A stretch of 42,926 nt of DNA, from positions 1-42,926 of the forward strand of contig CAMSMU010000006.1 of NCBI GenBank assembly GCA_947061115.1, in the 5' to 3' direction. The translations under genes were made by a program, and so were the position numbers. This stretch comes from an uncultured Clostridium sp. (GTDB lineage Bacteria; Bacillota; Clostridia; TANB77; CAG-508). The notes under the pieces are model-generated. The model saw nothing but the letters and a program-made list of their open reading frames with translations. It was not told the DNA's origin and made no database searches. Below, one piece after another: positions 26,503-34,963 of this stretch (its first letter is position 1; the number at the start of each line of letters is the position of its first letter).

Positions 26503-26646
26503 TTTAGATTATTATATAATTCGCTTTTCTTGCTGTCGATTTCCATATGCACTAAAATGTCTTTGACATTTTGTGCGAGTAGGAAATCTCCAAGCGTTCC
26601 ATTTCATTACACCTGCGCGAAAAGCTTTATATATAATAATCTAAAC
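26502..26646 (+). repeat. 145-bp nested inverted-repeat element (MITE-like or structured RNA)
   Basis: Outer arms of 17 perfectly paired bases (26502-26518 and 26630-26646, starting GTTTAGATTATT). Inside are further matched arms: GCTTTTC (26523-26529) with GAAAAGC (26619-26625), GATTTCC (26538-26544) with GGAAATC (26582-26588), and a central hairpin AAAATGTC-TTT-GACATTTT (26554-26572) extended by GCAC/GTGC. The inner part is richer in G and C than the surroundings. It has no coding frame. It fits either a MITE-like insertion right at the murG stop or a folded RNA; no target duplication could be assigned. Confidence 0.7.
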
Positions 26647-26676
26647 CATTAGTATATTTTTTAGAAAGGAAATTAA

Positions 26677-28746
26677 ATGGCAGACAAATTAATAATAGTG
26701 GAATCTCCATCAAAGGCTAATACAATAAAAAAATTCTTAGGTGGGAATGTAAAAGTAGTTGCATCAATGGGACATGTTAGGGACTTACCGAAATCTAAAT
26801 TAGGAGTAGATGTAGATAATAACTTTGAACCACAATATATAAATATAAGAGGAAAAGCAAGCTTAATAAATAGCTTAAAAAAGGAAGCTAAAAATGCTAA
26901 AATAGTATACTTAGCAACTGACCCTGACCGTGAAGGAGAAGCAATTGCATGGCATTTAGCGTATCTTTTAGATATACCAGAAGATAGTATTTGCAGAGTT
27001 ACATTTAATGAAATAACGAAAGAGACTGTAAAAGAATCAATAAAAAATCCAAGAAAAATAGATAAAAACTTAACAGATGCGCAACAAGCAAGAAGAGTAT
27101 TAGATAGAATAGTAGGATATAAAATAAGTCCAGTATTATGGAAAAAAGTTAAAAGAGGATTATCAGCAGGACGTGTACAATCAGTTGCAGTAAAACTCAT
27201 AGTAGATAGGGAAAACGAAATAATTGCATTTATTCCAGAAGAATATTGGAATATATATGTGGGCCTATCAAAGAATGAAGAAAAATTTATTGCCAAATTT
27301 TATGGACTAGATGGAAAAAAAGTAGAACTACACAAAAAAGAAGAAGTAGATGGAATATTAGAAAATATAAAGAATGGCAAATATATAGTAAAAGATGTAA
27401 AAAAAGGAGAAAAGAAAAGAACACCAGCGCCGCCGTTTACAACCAGTACAATGCAACAAGAGGCATCTAGAAAATTAGGTTTTTCAATCAAAAAAACTAT
27501 GCAAGTAGCACAAGGACTTTATGAAGGGGTAAAAGTAGAAGAAAAAGGAACAGTTGGACTTATAACATATATGAGAACAGATTCAACTAGAATATCTGAA
27601 GAGGCAAGAGCATCTGCTAAAAATCATATTACACAAAAATATGGAACTGAATATTACGAGAATAGATATTATAAAACAAAATCAGGAGCACAAGATGCAC
27701 ACGAAGGTATAAGACCAACATATATTGATTTAGAACCAGAAAAAATTAAGGACTCATTAACACCAGATCAATTTAAATTATATAGACTTATATATAATAG
27801 ATTTATAGCAAGCCAAATGTCAGCAGCAATATATGATACAATTGCAGCTAATATTGATGTAAATAATTATATATTTAAAGCTAATGGACAGACTTTAAAA
27901 TTTAAAGGATTTATGACTTTATATGTAGAAGATAAAGATGAAAAAACAAACGAAGATGAAGAAAGCAAAATGCCAGAATTAGTAGCAGGCGAAGAAGTCA
28001 AAAAAGAAAAAATAGATCCAAAACAAAGTTTTACAGAACCACCACCAAGATATACAGAAGCAAGTTTAGTAAAAGCATTAGAAGAAAAAGGTATAGGTAG
28101 GCCAAGTACATATGCAACAATAATATCTACAATATTAGATAGAAGATATATACAAAAAGAACAAAAACAACTTGTACCTACGGAATTAGGAAAAGTAGTA
28201 AATAATCTATTAGTTGAAAATTTTAAAGATATAATAAATGTAGAATTTACAGCAGGCATAGAAAATCAATTTGATGAAATTGCAGAAGGAAAAGAGCCAT
28301 GGAAAGAAGTTGTAAAAGAGTTTTACACACCTTTTGCAAAAATAGTGGAAAAAGTAGACAAAGAATTAGAACATGTAAAATTAGAAGAAGAAGTAACAGA
28401 TATAATATGTGACAAATGTGGAAGAAACATGGTTGTAAAATATGGAAGATATGGGAAGTTTTTAGCTTGTCCTGGATATCCAGAATGTAAAAATGTAAAA
28501 CCATTTGTAGAAAAAATAGATGTACCTTGTCCAGTATGTAAAGGAGAAGTTCACATTAGAAAAACTAAAAGAGGAAAAAACTATTATATTTGTGAAAACA
28601 ATCCAAAATCATGTAACTATATATCATGGAATAAACCAAAAGAAGGAGAAAAATGGTCTCCAGAAGATAATGAGAAACAGATAAAAAAGACTACTGCTAA
28701 AAGAAAAACAAAGAAAAGTGTGGCTAAGCAGAAAAAGAAATCTTAA
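26677..28746 (+). CDS. topA: DNA topoisomerase I
   Basis: 689 residues, normal for Gram-positive TopA. Type IA enzyme relaxing negative supercoils. The TOPRIM domain opens with LIIVESPSKANTIKKFLG and has ATDPDREGEAIAWH. The catalytic Tyr lies in LITYMRTDSTRISEEA; SAGRVQSVAVKLI and GIGRPSTYATII are further family motifs. Two C-terminal zinc ribbons follow (CDKCGRNM...CPGYPEC and CPVCKGEV...CENNPKSC). A Lys-rich tail ends the protein. The last 22 bases form one arm of a perfect inverted repeat. Confidence 0.96.
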   Translation: MADKLIIVESPSKANTIKKFLGGNVKVVASMGHVRDLPKSKLGVDVDNNFEPQYINIRGKASLINSLKKEAKNAKIVYLATDPDREGEAIAWHLAYLLDIPEDSICRVTFNEITKETVKESIKNPRKIDKNLTDAQQARRVLDRIVGYKISPVLWKKVKRGLSAGRVQSVAVKLIVDRENEIIAFIPEEYWNIYVGLSKNEEKFIAKFYGLDGKKVELHKKEEVDGILENIKNGKYIVKDVKKGEKKRTPAPPFTTSTMQQEASRKLGFSIKKTMQVAQGLYEGVKVEEKGTVGLITYMRTDSTRISEEARASAKNHITQKYGTEYYENRYYKTKSGAQDAHEGIRPTYIDLEPEKIKDSLTPDQFKLYRLIYNRFIASQMSAAIYDTIAANIDVNNYIFKANGQTLKFKGFMTLYVEDKDEKTNEDEESKMPELVAGEEVKKEKIDPKQSFTEPPPRYTEASLVKALEEKGIGRPSTYATIISTILDRRYIQKEQKQLVPTELGKVVNNLLVENFKDIINVEFTAGIENQFDEIAEGKEPWKEVVKEFYTPFAKIVEKVDKELEHVKLEEEVTDIICDKCGRNMVVKYGRYGKFLACPGYPECKNVKPFVEKIDVPCPVCKGEVHIRKTKRGKNYYICENNPKSCNYISWNKPKEGEKWSPEDNEKQIKKTTAKRKTKKSVAKQKKKS

Positions 28747-28773
28747 TATATTTAAGATTTCTTTTTCTGCTTA
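28725..28773 (+). terminator. 22-bp perfect inverted repeat across the topA stop
   Basis: Arms 28725-28746 and 28752-28773 with a 5-base loop. The right arm contains CTTTTT. It begins inside the last codons of topA. It probably acts as terminator, though its T run lies within the arm, not after it. Confidence 0.65.
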
Positions 28774-28836
28774 GGTGCCAAGGGTAGAACGATTTGCCAA
28801 GGGGTGCCAATGGGGACGTAGCATTTTGGCAATATA
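28774..28836 (+). repeat. TGCCAA direct and inverted repeats
   Basis: Three direct TGCCAA copies (two followed by GGG and one by TGGGG) and an inverted TTGGCA near 28826. The last TGCCAA and TTGGCA can pair. Much more GC-rich than its surroundings. No coding frame; possibly a remnant of a small dispersed repeat. Confidence 0.45.
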
Positions 28837-28939
28837 ATGAGGTAATAGTAGAGAAAACAGATGTACAATTAATTATCGAACACTACAAGATAGAAATTTT
28901 ATGAATTAAAATTTATTAATTAGAGTAACAAAAAATATA

Positions 28940-28969
28940 TTGACTGCATTATGTAAAATATGATATAAT
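28940..28969 (+). promoter_or_regulatory. Promoter of the Cys-rich small gene
   Basis: TTGACT (28940-28945), 18 bases, TATAAT (28964-28969). Confidence 0.55.
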
Positions 28970-29000
28970 TATTTTATTAAATATACAGGAGGTACTACTA

Positions 29001-29309
29001 ATGTTATACGAAACCAAAAAAATGTCATGTTCTGATTGCGATCGGTATGAGGTAGGATGTGAGGAAACATGTCCTTACATGCTTCGGGACGATGAAGAAA
29101 GAGAAAGCCTTTTAAAAAAGAGAAAGGCGATGAAAGCAGAAAAATCCAAAGCAGTTGGAAAAGCCGAAATATTAAGTAGATCAGCGGCAAAGTCAAAAGG
29201 GCAGAAAAATCTGTATGAGACTCCCAAAAAAGGTTATCAGCAGGCAGAGGCTAATCTGGATAAGCAGAGGGAGCGCAGAGAAAAGCGAATAAAAAAGAAT
29301 GAAAAATAA
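29001..29309 (+). CDS. 102-residue Cys-rich, highly charged protein of unknown function
   Basis: I do not recognise the family. The start has a clustered Cys pattern, SCSDCDRYEVGCEETC (CxxC, then Cys, then Cys), which could bind a metal. The rest is strongly charged, rich in Lys, Arg, Glu and Ala, and probably helical, with no membrane segment. RBS AGGAGG. Base and codon use differ from all neighbours (codons such as CGG, GAC, GCG, CTG; clearly higher GC), which suggests recent transfer. It converges with the zinc-ribbon gene on the other strand, sharing a terminator. Confidence 0.75.
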   Translation: MLYETKKMSCSDCDRYEVGCEETCPYMLRDDEERESLLKKRKAMKAEKSKAVGKAEILSRSAAKSKGQKNLYETPKKGYQQAEANLDKQRERREKRIKKNEK

Positions 29310-29340
29310 GTAGTACAAATCTCTATATGTAGAGAAAGTA

Positions 29341-29367
29341 AAACATCGGGTTATAAGCCCGATGTTT
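29341..29367. terminator. Bidirectional terminator between convergent genes
   Basis: Stem AAACATCGGG (29341-29350) with CCCGATGTTT (29358-29367), GC-rich at the centre. Confidence 0.85.
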
Positions 29368-29379
29368 TGCATTAATATT

Positions 29380-29649
29380 TTATAATTTTATTTTTACATT
29401 ATCGAAATCGTCATTTACAAATGCTTTTTTATAATCTGCAAATTCCTTACTTTTCATATATCTGTTAATATTTTTTAAATCAACACCAGAATTAAAAGCT
29501 AAAGAATCAAGAGACATAGGTACATCATTATTATCTAAATAATTTTTTAAAGTGTTTTTATCTATTTCATCTTTAGAAACACAATTTGGACAAACATCAT
29601 CATCTGATGAAAAAAAGCATCCACAACGAAAGCATTTATTGAATTTCAT
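29380..29649 (-). CDS. Zinc-ribbon plus helix-turn-helix-like small protein (YvyF-like architecture)
   Basis: 89 residues. The N-terminal zinc ribbon has two Cys pairs (CFRCGCFF and CPNC). The second half (about 35-75) looks like a small helical DNA-binding-type domain (MSLDSLAFNSGVDLKNINRYM, reminiscent of a MerR/HTH turn). This is the layout of the YvyF/TIGR03826 family, found near flagellar genes elsewhere, but no flagellar gene is near here. RBS AGGAGG on the minus strand. Regulatory role is only inferred. Confidence 0.6.
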   Translation of the reverse strand: MKFNKCFRCGCFFSSDDDVCPNCVSKDEIDKNTLKNYLDNNDVPMSLDSLAFNSGVDLKNINRYMKSKEFADYKKAFVNDDFDNVKIKL

Positions 29650-29719
29650 AATTTTCCTCCTATGTTAAACAAACTTCGACAATATATTATCATAAATAAA
29701 ACAAAAATGAAAGGGGATA

Positions 29720-29748
29720 TTGAAAAAAATATATAAAAATTGTATAAT
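29720..29748 (+). promoter_or_regulatory. Promoter of the PF06541-type gene
   Basis: TTGAAA (29720-29725) and TATAAT (29743-29748), spacer 17. Confidence 0.6.
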
Positions 29749-29771
29749 TTAAAAATCAAAGGAGAATAATT

Positions 29772-30533
29772 ATGGAAAAACTATCAATGTATTTTATAAT
29801 TTTTATAATTTATTCATTCTTAGGATGGGTAATGGAGACTATACTATGTTCCTTCCAGGAAAAAAAATTAGTAAATAGAGGATTTTTAATAGGACCAACT
29901 TGCCCTATATATGGTTGGGGGGCAATTATTATATCATTATTCCTTACAAATTACAAAAACGATTATGTTGTAGTATTTTGTTTAGCAACAATATTAGCAG
30001 GTATATTAGAATATTTTACAAGCTTTGCAATGGAAAAAATATTCCATGCAAGATGGTGGGACTATAGTAAAAATAAATTTAATATAAATGGAAGAATATG
30101 CTTAGAAACAATGATACCATTTGGAATATTAGGGTTAATAATAATATATATACTAAATCCATTTTTTAAAAATGTTTTAACTATGATACCACAAAATGTA
30201 GTTATAATAATAGCAATAATATTATTAGTACTATTAATATTAGATACAGTAATATCATTAAATGTAGTATCAAAAGTTACAAAAGCAGTTAAAAATATTA
30301 ATAAAGAAGAAAGAAAAGATAATACAAATGAAATAACAGAAAAGGTAAAAACAATATTGAGAGATACATGGAGTGGAAAAAGACTTTTGGATGCATTCCC
30401 TAAATTTCAAACTATAGCAAAAAAAGTAAAAAAAGTAGCAAATGTTACAGTTGAAAAAGGAAGAAAAGCTGTAGAAAAAGGAAAACAAGTTATTGCAAAA
30501 GAGAAGAAAGAATTAAAAGATAGAAAGGATTAA
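29772..30533 (+). CDS. Membrane protein of the putative ABC-transporter type IV family (PF06541)
   Basis: 253 residues. About five membrane helices in residues 1-160. The first segment FIIYSFLGWVMETILCS, then NRGFLIGPTCPIYGWGA and RWWDYS, are characteristic of this family, which is called CmpB-like but has no proven transport function. The last 90 residues are cytoplasmic, Lys-rich and helical, longer than in many members. Single gene with its own promoter and terminator; no ATPase subunit is nearby. Confidence 0.8.
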   Translation: MEKLSMYFIIFIIYSFLGWVMETILCSFQEKKLVNRGFLIGPTCPIYGWGAIIISLFLTNYKNDYVVVFCLATILAGILEYFTSFAMEKIFHARWWDYSKNKFNINGRICLETMIPFGILGLIIIYILNPFFKNVLTMIPQNVVIIIAIILLVLLILDTVISLNVVSKVTKAVKNINKEERKDNTNEITEKVKTILRDTWSGKRLLDAFPKFQTIAKKVKKVANVTVEKGRKAVEKGKQVIAKEKKELKDRKD

Positions 30534-30563
30534 TAATAGAAGTTTATAATACACAAAATAAGG

Positions 30564-30590
30564 GATAATACTTGAAAAGTATTATCTTTT
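30564..30590 (+). terminator. Terminator after the PF06541 gene
   Basis: Stem GATAATACTT (30564-30573) with AAGTATTATC (30577-30586), GAA loop, TTTT. It covers a TTG that would otherwise extend mntA upstream, which argues for the later start. Confidence 0.8.
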
Positions 30591-30628
30591 GTTATAGAAT
30601 AAATCTGAGTAAAGATGAGGAAATAGAA

Positions 30629-31024
30629 ATGTTGTTAGAAGATATTAAAAATAAAATTATACAAATTATAAACAAAAATATAGAGTGTGAAGCAATACTT
30701 ATTTTTGGAAGTTATATAAGAGGAAGTCAAAGAGAAGATAGCGATATAGATATAGCAATAAAATCTAAAGAGAATTTTAATAAAAAGAAAATAATTGATA
30801 TTAGTAATGAATTAGAAGAACAATTAAAAATAGATGTAGATTTAGTAGATTTAGATTTAATAGAAAATGATGGCTTTAAATATGAAATATTAATAAGCGG
30901 AGAACTAATATATTGTGAAGATAGATACAATTTTGATATGTATAAATTAGATGCATTTAGAGAATATCTTGAATTGAATGAAAGCAGAAAATATATAATC
31001 AATGAATTAAAAAGGAGGGATTAG
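30629..31024 (+). CDS. mntA: MntA-type antitoxin (minimal nucleotidyltransferase)
   Basis: 131 residues from ATG at 30629 with GAGG upstream; an earlier TTG at 30572 lies in the preceding terminator hairpin. The motif GSYIRGSQREDSDID fits GSX10DXD exactly, the catalytic signature of MNT-domain nucleotidyltransferases. In characterised HepT/MntA systems this protein AMPylates the toxin on a Tyr and so neutralises it. It is followed after 3 bases by a HEPN toxin gene. Antitoxin first is the less common but known order. Confidence 0.85.
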   Translation: MLLEDIKNKIIQIINKNIECEAILIFGSYIRGSQREDSDIDIAIKSKENFNKKKIIDISNELEEQLKIDVDLVDLDLIENDGFKYEILISGELIYCEDRYNFDMYKLDAFREYLELNESRKYIINELKRRD

Positions 31025-31027
31025 ATT

Positions 31028-31441
31028 ATGGAAAATGAAGCTGTTATTATAAATAAATATGCAAGTATAGAAAAATGTATTAAAAGAATAGAAGAAGAAT
31101 ACGAAGACAATATTGAGAATTTATATAATTATAGAAAGCTAGATCCAATAGTTTTAAATTTACAAAGAGCGTGTGAAGCATCAATAGATATAGCAATGTA
31201 TATAGTATCTACCAGAAAATTAGGAATTCCACAAACTAAAAAAGAAGCATTTATCAAGTTAGAGGAAAATAAATTAATATCAAAACAAATCAGTGAAAAT
31301 ATGCAAAAGATGATAGGATTTAGAAATATTGCAATACATGACTATAAACAAATAGATGAGGAGATATTAGAAGATGTATTAAAAAATCATTTAAATGATT
31401 TTTTAGATTTTGCAAAAGAGATATTAAATTTAGAAAGATAG
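31028..31441 (+). CDS. hepT: HepT-type HEPN toxin
   Basis: 137 residues, all helical. RNIAIHDY matches RX4HXY, the HEPN RNase active site plus the Tyr that the MntA partner modifies. HepT toxins cleave RNA in the cytoplasm. It is translationally coupled to mntA. Length and position fit the family. A terminator follows immediately. Confidence 0.87.
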   Translation: MENEAVIINKYASIEKCIKRIEEEYEDNIENLYNYRKLDPIVLNLQRACEASIDIAMYIVSTRKLGIPQTKKEAFIKLEENKLISKQISENMQKMIGFRNIAIHDYKQIDEEILEDVLKNHLNDFLDFAKEILNLER

Positions 31442-31470
31442 TCTCCATATAAAGGGAAAAATAAAATTGA

Positions 31471-31497
31471 AAAAAGCCTTGCAAAGAGGCTTTTTTT
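31471..31497 (+). terminator. Terminator after hepT
   Basis: Stem AAAAAGCCT (31471-31479) with AGGCTTTTT (31487-31495) and T run. Confidence 0.88.
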
Positions 31498-31507
31498 CTG
31501 ATATAAT
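31479..31507 (+). promoter_or_regulatory. Promoter of rpsB-tsf
   Basis: TTGCAA (31479-31484), 17 bases, TATAAT (31502-31507), overlapping the hepT terminator. An untranslated leader of about 100 bases follows; I see no known motif in it. Confidence 0.55.
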
Positions 31508-31615
31508 ATAATCCGTTGAAAAATACACACATAAATGGAGTTTTAAATAGTGCCTTAAGGGTAATTTAAAATGTAGAAGTTTGTGGAGGAATAAAACTAA
31601 AAGGAGGAACTAAAA

Positions 31616-32398
31616 ATGGCAGTAGTTGCAATGAAACAATTACTAGAAGCAGGTGTTCATTTTGGACATCAAACAAGAAGATGGGATCCTAGAATGGCTG
31701 AATATATATTTCAAGCTAGAAATGGTATCCATATCATCGATTTACAAAAGACATCTAAAAAATTAGATGAGGCGTATGCATTTATGAAAGAACAAGCAGA
31801 GGAAGGAAAAACAATTCTATTTGTAGGAACAAAGAAACAAGCTCAAGAATGTGTTAAAGAAGCAGCAGAAAAAAGTGGAATGTTCTATGTAGATGAAAGA
31901 TGGTTAGGAGGAACTTTAACTAATTTCAAAACTATAAGAAAGAGAATTGAGAGACTAAAAGAACTTGAAAAAATGCAAGAAGATGGAACTTTTGAAGTTT
32001 TACCTAAAAAGGAAGTAATATTACTAAAAAAGGAAATGGAAAAATTACAAAGAAACTTAGGTGGAATAAAAGAAATGACAGAAATTCCAGATGTATTATT
32101 TGTAGTAGATCCAAAAAAGGAACATATAGCTATACAAGAAGCTAGAAAATTAGGTTTACCAATAGTAGGATTAGTAGATACTAACTGTGACCCAAATGAT
32201 GTAGACTATGTAATTCCAGGTAATGATGATGCTATTCGTGCTGTTAAGTTAGTAACAGATGTATTAGCAAATGCAGTTATTGAAGGAAAACAAGGAGAAA
32301 TATTAGAACTTGAAGATCAAGAAGAGCAATCATCTGAAGAAGAAATGAGTATGGAAGAAATAGTTGCAAGCTCAGAAGATTCAGAGGAAAATAAATAA
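31616..32398 (+). CDS. rpsB: 30S ribosomal protein S2
   Basis: 260 residues. Starts with the typical [20 protein letters not shown] and continues with [48 protein letters not shown] and [20 protein letters not shown]. Strong AAAGGAGG RBS. The acidic tail (many Glu and Ser) is normal. Followed after 25 bases by tsf, the almost universal partner. Confidence 0.98.
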   Translation: MAVVAMKQLLEAGVHFGHQTRRWDPRMAEYIFQARNGIHIIDLQKTSKKLDEAYAFMKEQAEEGKTILFVGTKKQAQECVKEAAEKSGMFYVDERWLGGTLTNFKTIRKRIERLKELEKMQEDGTFEVLPKKEVILLKKEMEKLQRNLGGIKEMTEIPDVLFVVDPKKEHIAIQEARKLGLPIVGLVDTNCDPNDVDYVIPGNDDAIRAVKLVTDVLANAVIEGKQGEILELEDQEEQSSEEEMSMEEIVASSEDSEENK

Positions 32399-32423
32399 TT
32401 TTAATAAAAGGGAGGAAATTATT

Positions 32424-33302
32424 ATGATTACTGCAGCTCAAGTAAAAGAGTTAAGAGAAAAAACAGGTGCAGGTATGATGGACTGCAAAAAAGTTTTAAC
32501 AGAAACTGATGGAAACGAAGAAAAGGCAATAGAATTATTACGTGAAAGAGGAATAATGAAAGCAGCTAAAAAGTCTGATAGAATAGCAGCAGAAGGAATA
32601 GTAGAAACATATATATCAGAAGATAATAAAGTAGGTGCAATTGTTGAAGTAAACGCTGAAACAGATTTTGTTGCTAAAAATGCAGACTTCCAATCTTTTG
32701 TTAAAGATGTTGTAAAACAAATAGCATTAAATAATCCATCAAGTGTAGAAGACTTATTATCTCAAAAATGTATAGCTAATGAAGCACATACAGTTCAAGA
32801 AGAATTAACAGATAAAGTTGCTACAATAGGTGAAAACATGACAATAAGAAGATTTGAAAGATTTGAAACACAAGGAACAGTATCAAGCTATATTCATGGT
32901 GATGGAAAAATAGGTGTTCTAGTAGATATGGAAAATGCAAATGAAGAATTAGCAAAAGATGTTTGCATGCATATAGCAGCTGCAAAACCAGAATTTTTAT
33001 CAGAAGCTGATGTTCCAGCAGAAAGAGTAAGTAAAGAAAAAGAAATTTTAAAAGCGCAAGTTATAAATGAAGGTAGACCAGAAGCAGTTGCAGATAAAAT
33101 AGTAGCTGGAAGATTAGGAAAATTCTATAGTGAAATATGTTTATTAAATCAAGAATTTGTTAAAGATCCAAATCAAAAAATAAGCAACTTAGTATCATCA
33201 AAAAATGCTAAAATTAACAGATTTGTAAGATTTGAAAAAGGCGAAGGAATAGAGAAAAAAGAAGAAAACTTTGCAGAAGAAGTTGCAAAGCAATTAAAAT
33301 AA
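32424..33302 (+). CDS. tsf: Translation elongation factor Ts
   Basis: 292 residues from the ATG at 32424 (GGGAGG 9 bases upstream; a longer in-frame reading back into rpsB has no RBS). Recycles EF-Tu-GDP. The N-terminal UBA-like domain ([30 protein letters not shown]) and the TDFVAKN motif are standard. Confidence 0.98.
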   Translation: MITAAQVKELREKTGAGMMDCKKVLTETDGNEEKAIELLRERGIMKAAKKSDRIAAEGIVETYISEDNKVGAIVEVNAETDFVAKNADFQSFVKDVVKQIALNNPSSVEDLLSQKCIANEAHTVQEELTDKVATIGENMTIRRFERFETQGTVSSYIHGDGKIGVLVDMENANEELAKDVCMHIAAAKPEFLSEADVPAERVSKEKEILKAQVINEGRPEAVADKIVAGRLGKFYSEICLLNQEFVKDPNQKISNLVSSKNAKINRFVRFEKGEGIEKKEENFAEEVAKQLK

Positions 33303-33310
33303 AATAATAA

Positions 33311-33343
33311 AAAAAGAATTTAGAGAATCTAAATTCTTTTTAT
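33311..33343. terminator. Bidirectional terminator after tsf
   Basis: Stem of 14 bp (33311-33324 with 33328-33341), T run on the plus strand, A run on the other side. It also serves the convergent APH-like gene. Confidence 0.85.
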
Positions 33344-34173
33344 TTGTATATCCCAATACTTCTCATGTAATTAATATATGCATTATCAATATTATTCCAA
33401 ATATCAATTTCATTATTTAATACAGTAAGATTTAACTTCTCATTGGAAAGCATCTCATAATTTTTAATAATTTCTTCTTTGAAATTTTCATGACATCTTC
33501 CAATAATACGTGAAATGTCAAAATATTTATTTCCAAATCCACCAAAACCAAAATCAATTACAGCAGAAATATGATTATTATCATCTAATATAATATTACT
33601 AGAATTTAAATCCCCATGTACTAAAATTGAATGATCTTTATTAATAAATTCATTATAAGTCCAAAATTCCATATCTTCTTTTGCAACATGAATATTTAGT
33701 AATTCATCTAAAAAGTCTACTAGCTTTAATCCAACATTTTGAGTATTAAAAATACTATTAAAATCATATTCTAAACTATGTAATTGAAACATAAATTTTG
33801 CAATATCAGCTGAAATAATCTTAATTTCATCCAAAGTCATAGTATTCATTTTACTTGCAAGAACTGTCCCTTCAATCTTTTTATGTACACTAAAAGGACG
33901 GTTGTTATCATACAGTAATTCAAGCTTAACTGTATTAAAATCAGTTTTGCCATAAATAAATTTTGCGAATTCATAATCTTTTACTATTGTTCTGATCCAA
34001 AAGTCATCTCTTGGAAATCTAAAAAAGAAATTACCACAATTTGTACATACTTCAAAAACAATATTAGTCCATCATGTTGTAATAGAAGTAATAGAGTTAA
34101 TTGCTTTATCAGGTAACGACTTTTTTATAATTCTTTCAAAATTTTCATCTAAAGTGAAGTAATCTTTTTTCAT
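33340..34173 (-). pseudogene. Aminoglycoside phosphotransferase-like kinase with an internal stop
   Basis: Read on the minus strand from ATG at 34171-34173 to the stop at 33340, a single frame of 277 codons with one TGA at 34072-34074 (codon 34). The part after it is a clear APH-family kinase: GWTNIVFEV-like opening, RFPRDDFW, ILVHGDLNSSNIILD (catalytic HxDxxxxN) and VIDFGFGG (DFG). The codon before TGG would be GGA in relatives (GW-N-VF), so TGA is a one-base change. A shorter protein from an ATG at 33849 would lack the ATP-binding half. It lies 12 bases after the guanylate-kinase-like gene and is probably its operon partner. Resistance function is not established. Confidence 0.8.
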
Positions 34174-34185
34174 ATTAAATAAACC

Positions 34186-34743
34186 TCAATTTTTATTTAT
34201 TAACCTGTTTACTAAATTTATAAGTTCATCTTCAGAATCTTTGTCGTAATTGTTATAAATTGTATAATCAAACATATTTCTCAAATTTTCATCAGACTTA
34301 ATTCTTCTATAATGTTCATCAATTTCCAAAAGCCTATCGTGTTCTACTTTAAAATCCAAGTGTCTTTCATGTGTTTTTGCTTTGGCAATATAAATGTCAT
34401 TTGGAAAAATATAAATAGCACATAAGTGAGGGCAAACTTTTTTAAAATCAAATATTGTATCATAATGCAATTCAAATACTGTATTTTTATTTGAGTTAAG
34501 TGCTTCGTAAGTATATGCATAAGTGTTTCCTAATAAATCGAATTCATATGCAATTTGATTTTTATCTCTTAGATCTTGTAATTCATTAACCGTTACAAAT
34601 ATTTTATCATCATTATTTTTCTCACCAATTCGAGGCTTACGTGTAGTTATGATTTTTATTTTTTCAAAGCCTAAATTTTCTACTAATTTATCTTTATAAT
34701 ACGACTTTCCAACTCCAGTAACACCAGCAAGTGCAAGTAACAT
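34186..34743 (-). CDS. Guanylate kinase-like P-loop protein
   Basis: 185 residues. ATP-binding loop GVTGVGKS at residues 7-14, then ITTRKPRIGEK (the TTR-P-R-GE guanylate kinase signature), a YEFDLLGNTYAY region and a C-terminal helical end. It is not the housekeeping gmk by its context and divergence, so nucleotide specificity is unsure. RBS GGGAGG. It ends with TGA overlapping the GAGG of the following APH-like gene. A promoter is visible upstream. Confidence 0.75.
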   Translation of the reverse strand: MLLALAGVTGVGKSYYKDKLVENLGFEKIKIITTRKPRIGEKNNDDKIFVTVNELQDLRDKNQIAYEFDLLGNTYAYTYEALNSNKNTVFELHYDTIFDFKKVCPHLCAIYIFPNDIYIAKAKTHERHLDFKVEHDRLLEIDEHYRRIKSDENLRNMFDYTIYNNYDKDSEDELINLVNRLINKN

Positions 34744-34771
34744 ATAATTCCTCCCATAAGTTTACTTTTTT

Positions 34772-34800
34772 ATTATAGTTCATATAATAGAAAATTACAA
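34772..34800 (-). promoter_or_regulatory. Promoter of the guanylate kinase-like gene
   Basis: On the minus strand TTGTAA (34800-34795), 17 bases, TATAAT (34777-34772). Confidence 0.6.
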
Positions 34801-34895
34801 GTTACAAAAATAGTTAGTAACTTTAACGAATGAACAAACTATGCGAGTTTAAAGCTAAATTAAATGATCTGACATAAAATAAAATTAAAAAAATA

Positions 34896-34945
34896 TTGAC
34901 AAAATCAAAAAGTAGGTATAATATATGAACAAATGATCATATATT
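34896..34945 (+). promoter_or_regulatory. Promoter and ArsR/SmtB-type operator of the metal operon
   Basis: TTGACA (34896-34901), a short 15-base spacer, TATAAT (34917-34922). Overlapping the -10 box is an inverted repeat AATATATGA (34920-34928), 8 bases, TCATATATT (34937-34945), with TGAACAAATGATCA in its middle as in ArsR/SmtB operators. Binding there would block RNA polymerase. Confidence 0.75.
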
Positions 34946-34963
34946 AATATAAAGGAGGAGTAT

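Noticed and set aside
26502-26646. A tRNA gene between murG and topA
   Set aside because: The nested stems do not form a cloverleaf, and no T-loop or acceptor end was found.
34072-34074. TGA recoded as Gly or Trp in this organism
   Set aside because: The adjacent guanylate-kinase-like gene ends in TGA, and the TGA in the ATPase results from a frameshift. No suppressor tRNA is visible in the window. A simple point mutation or error explains it.
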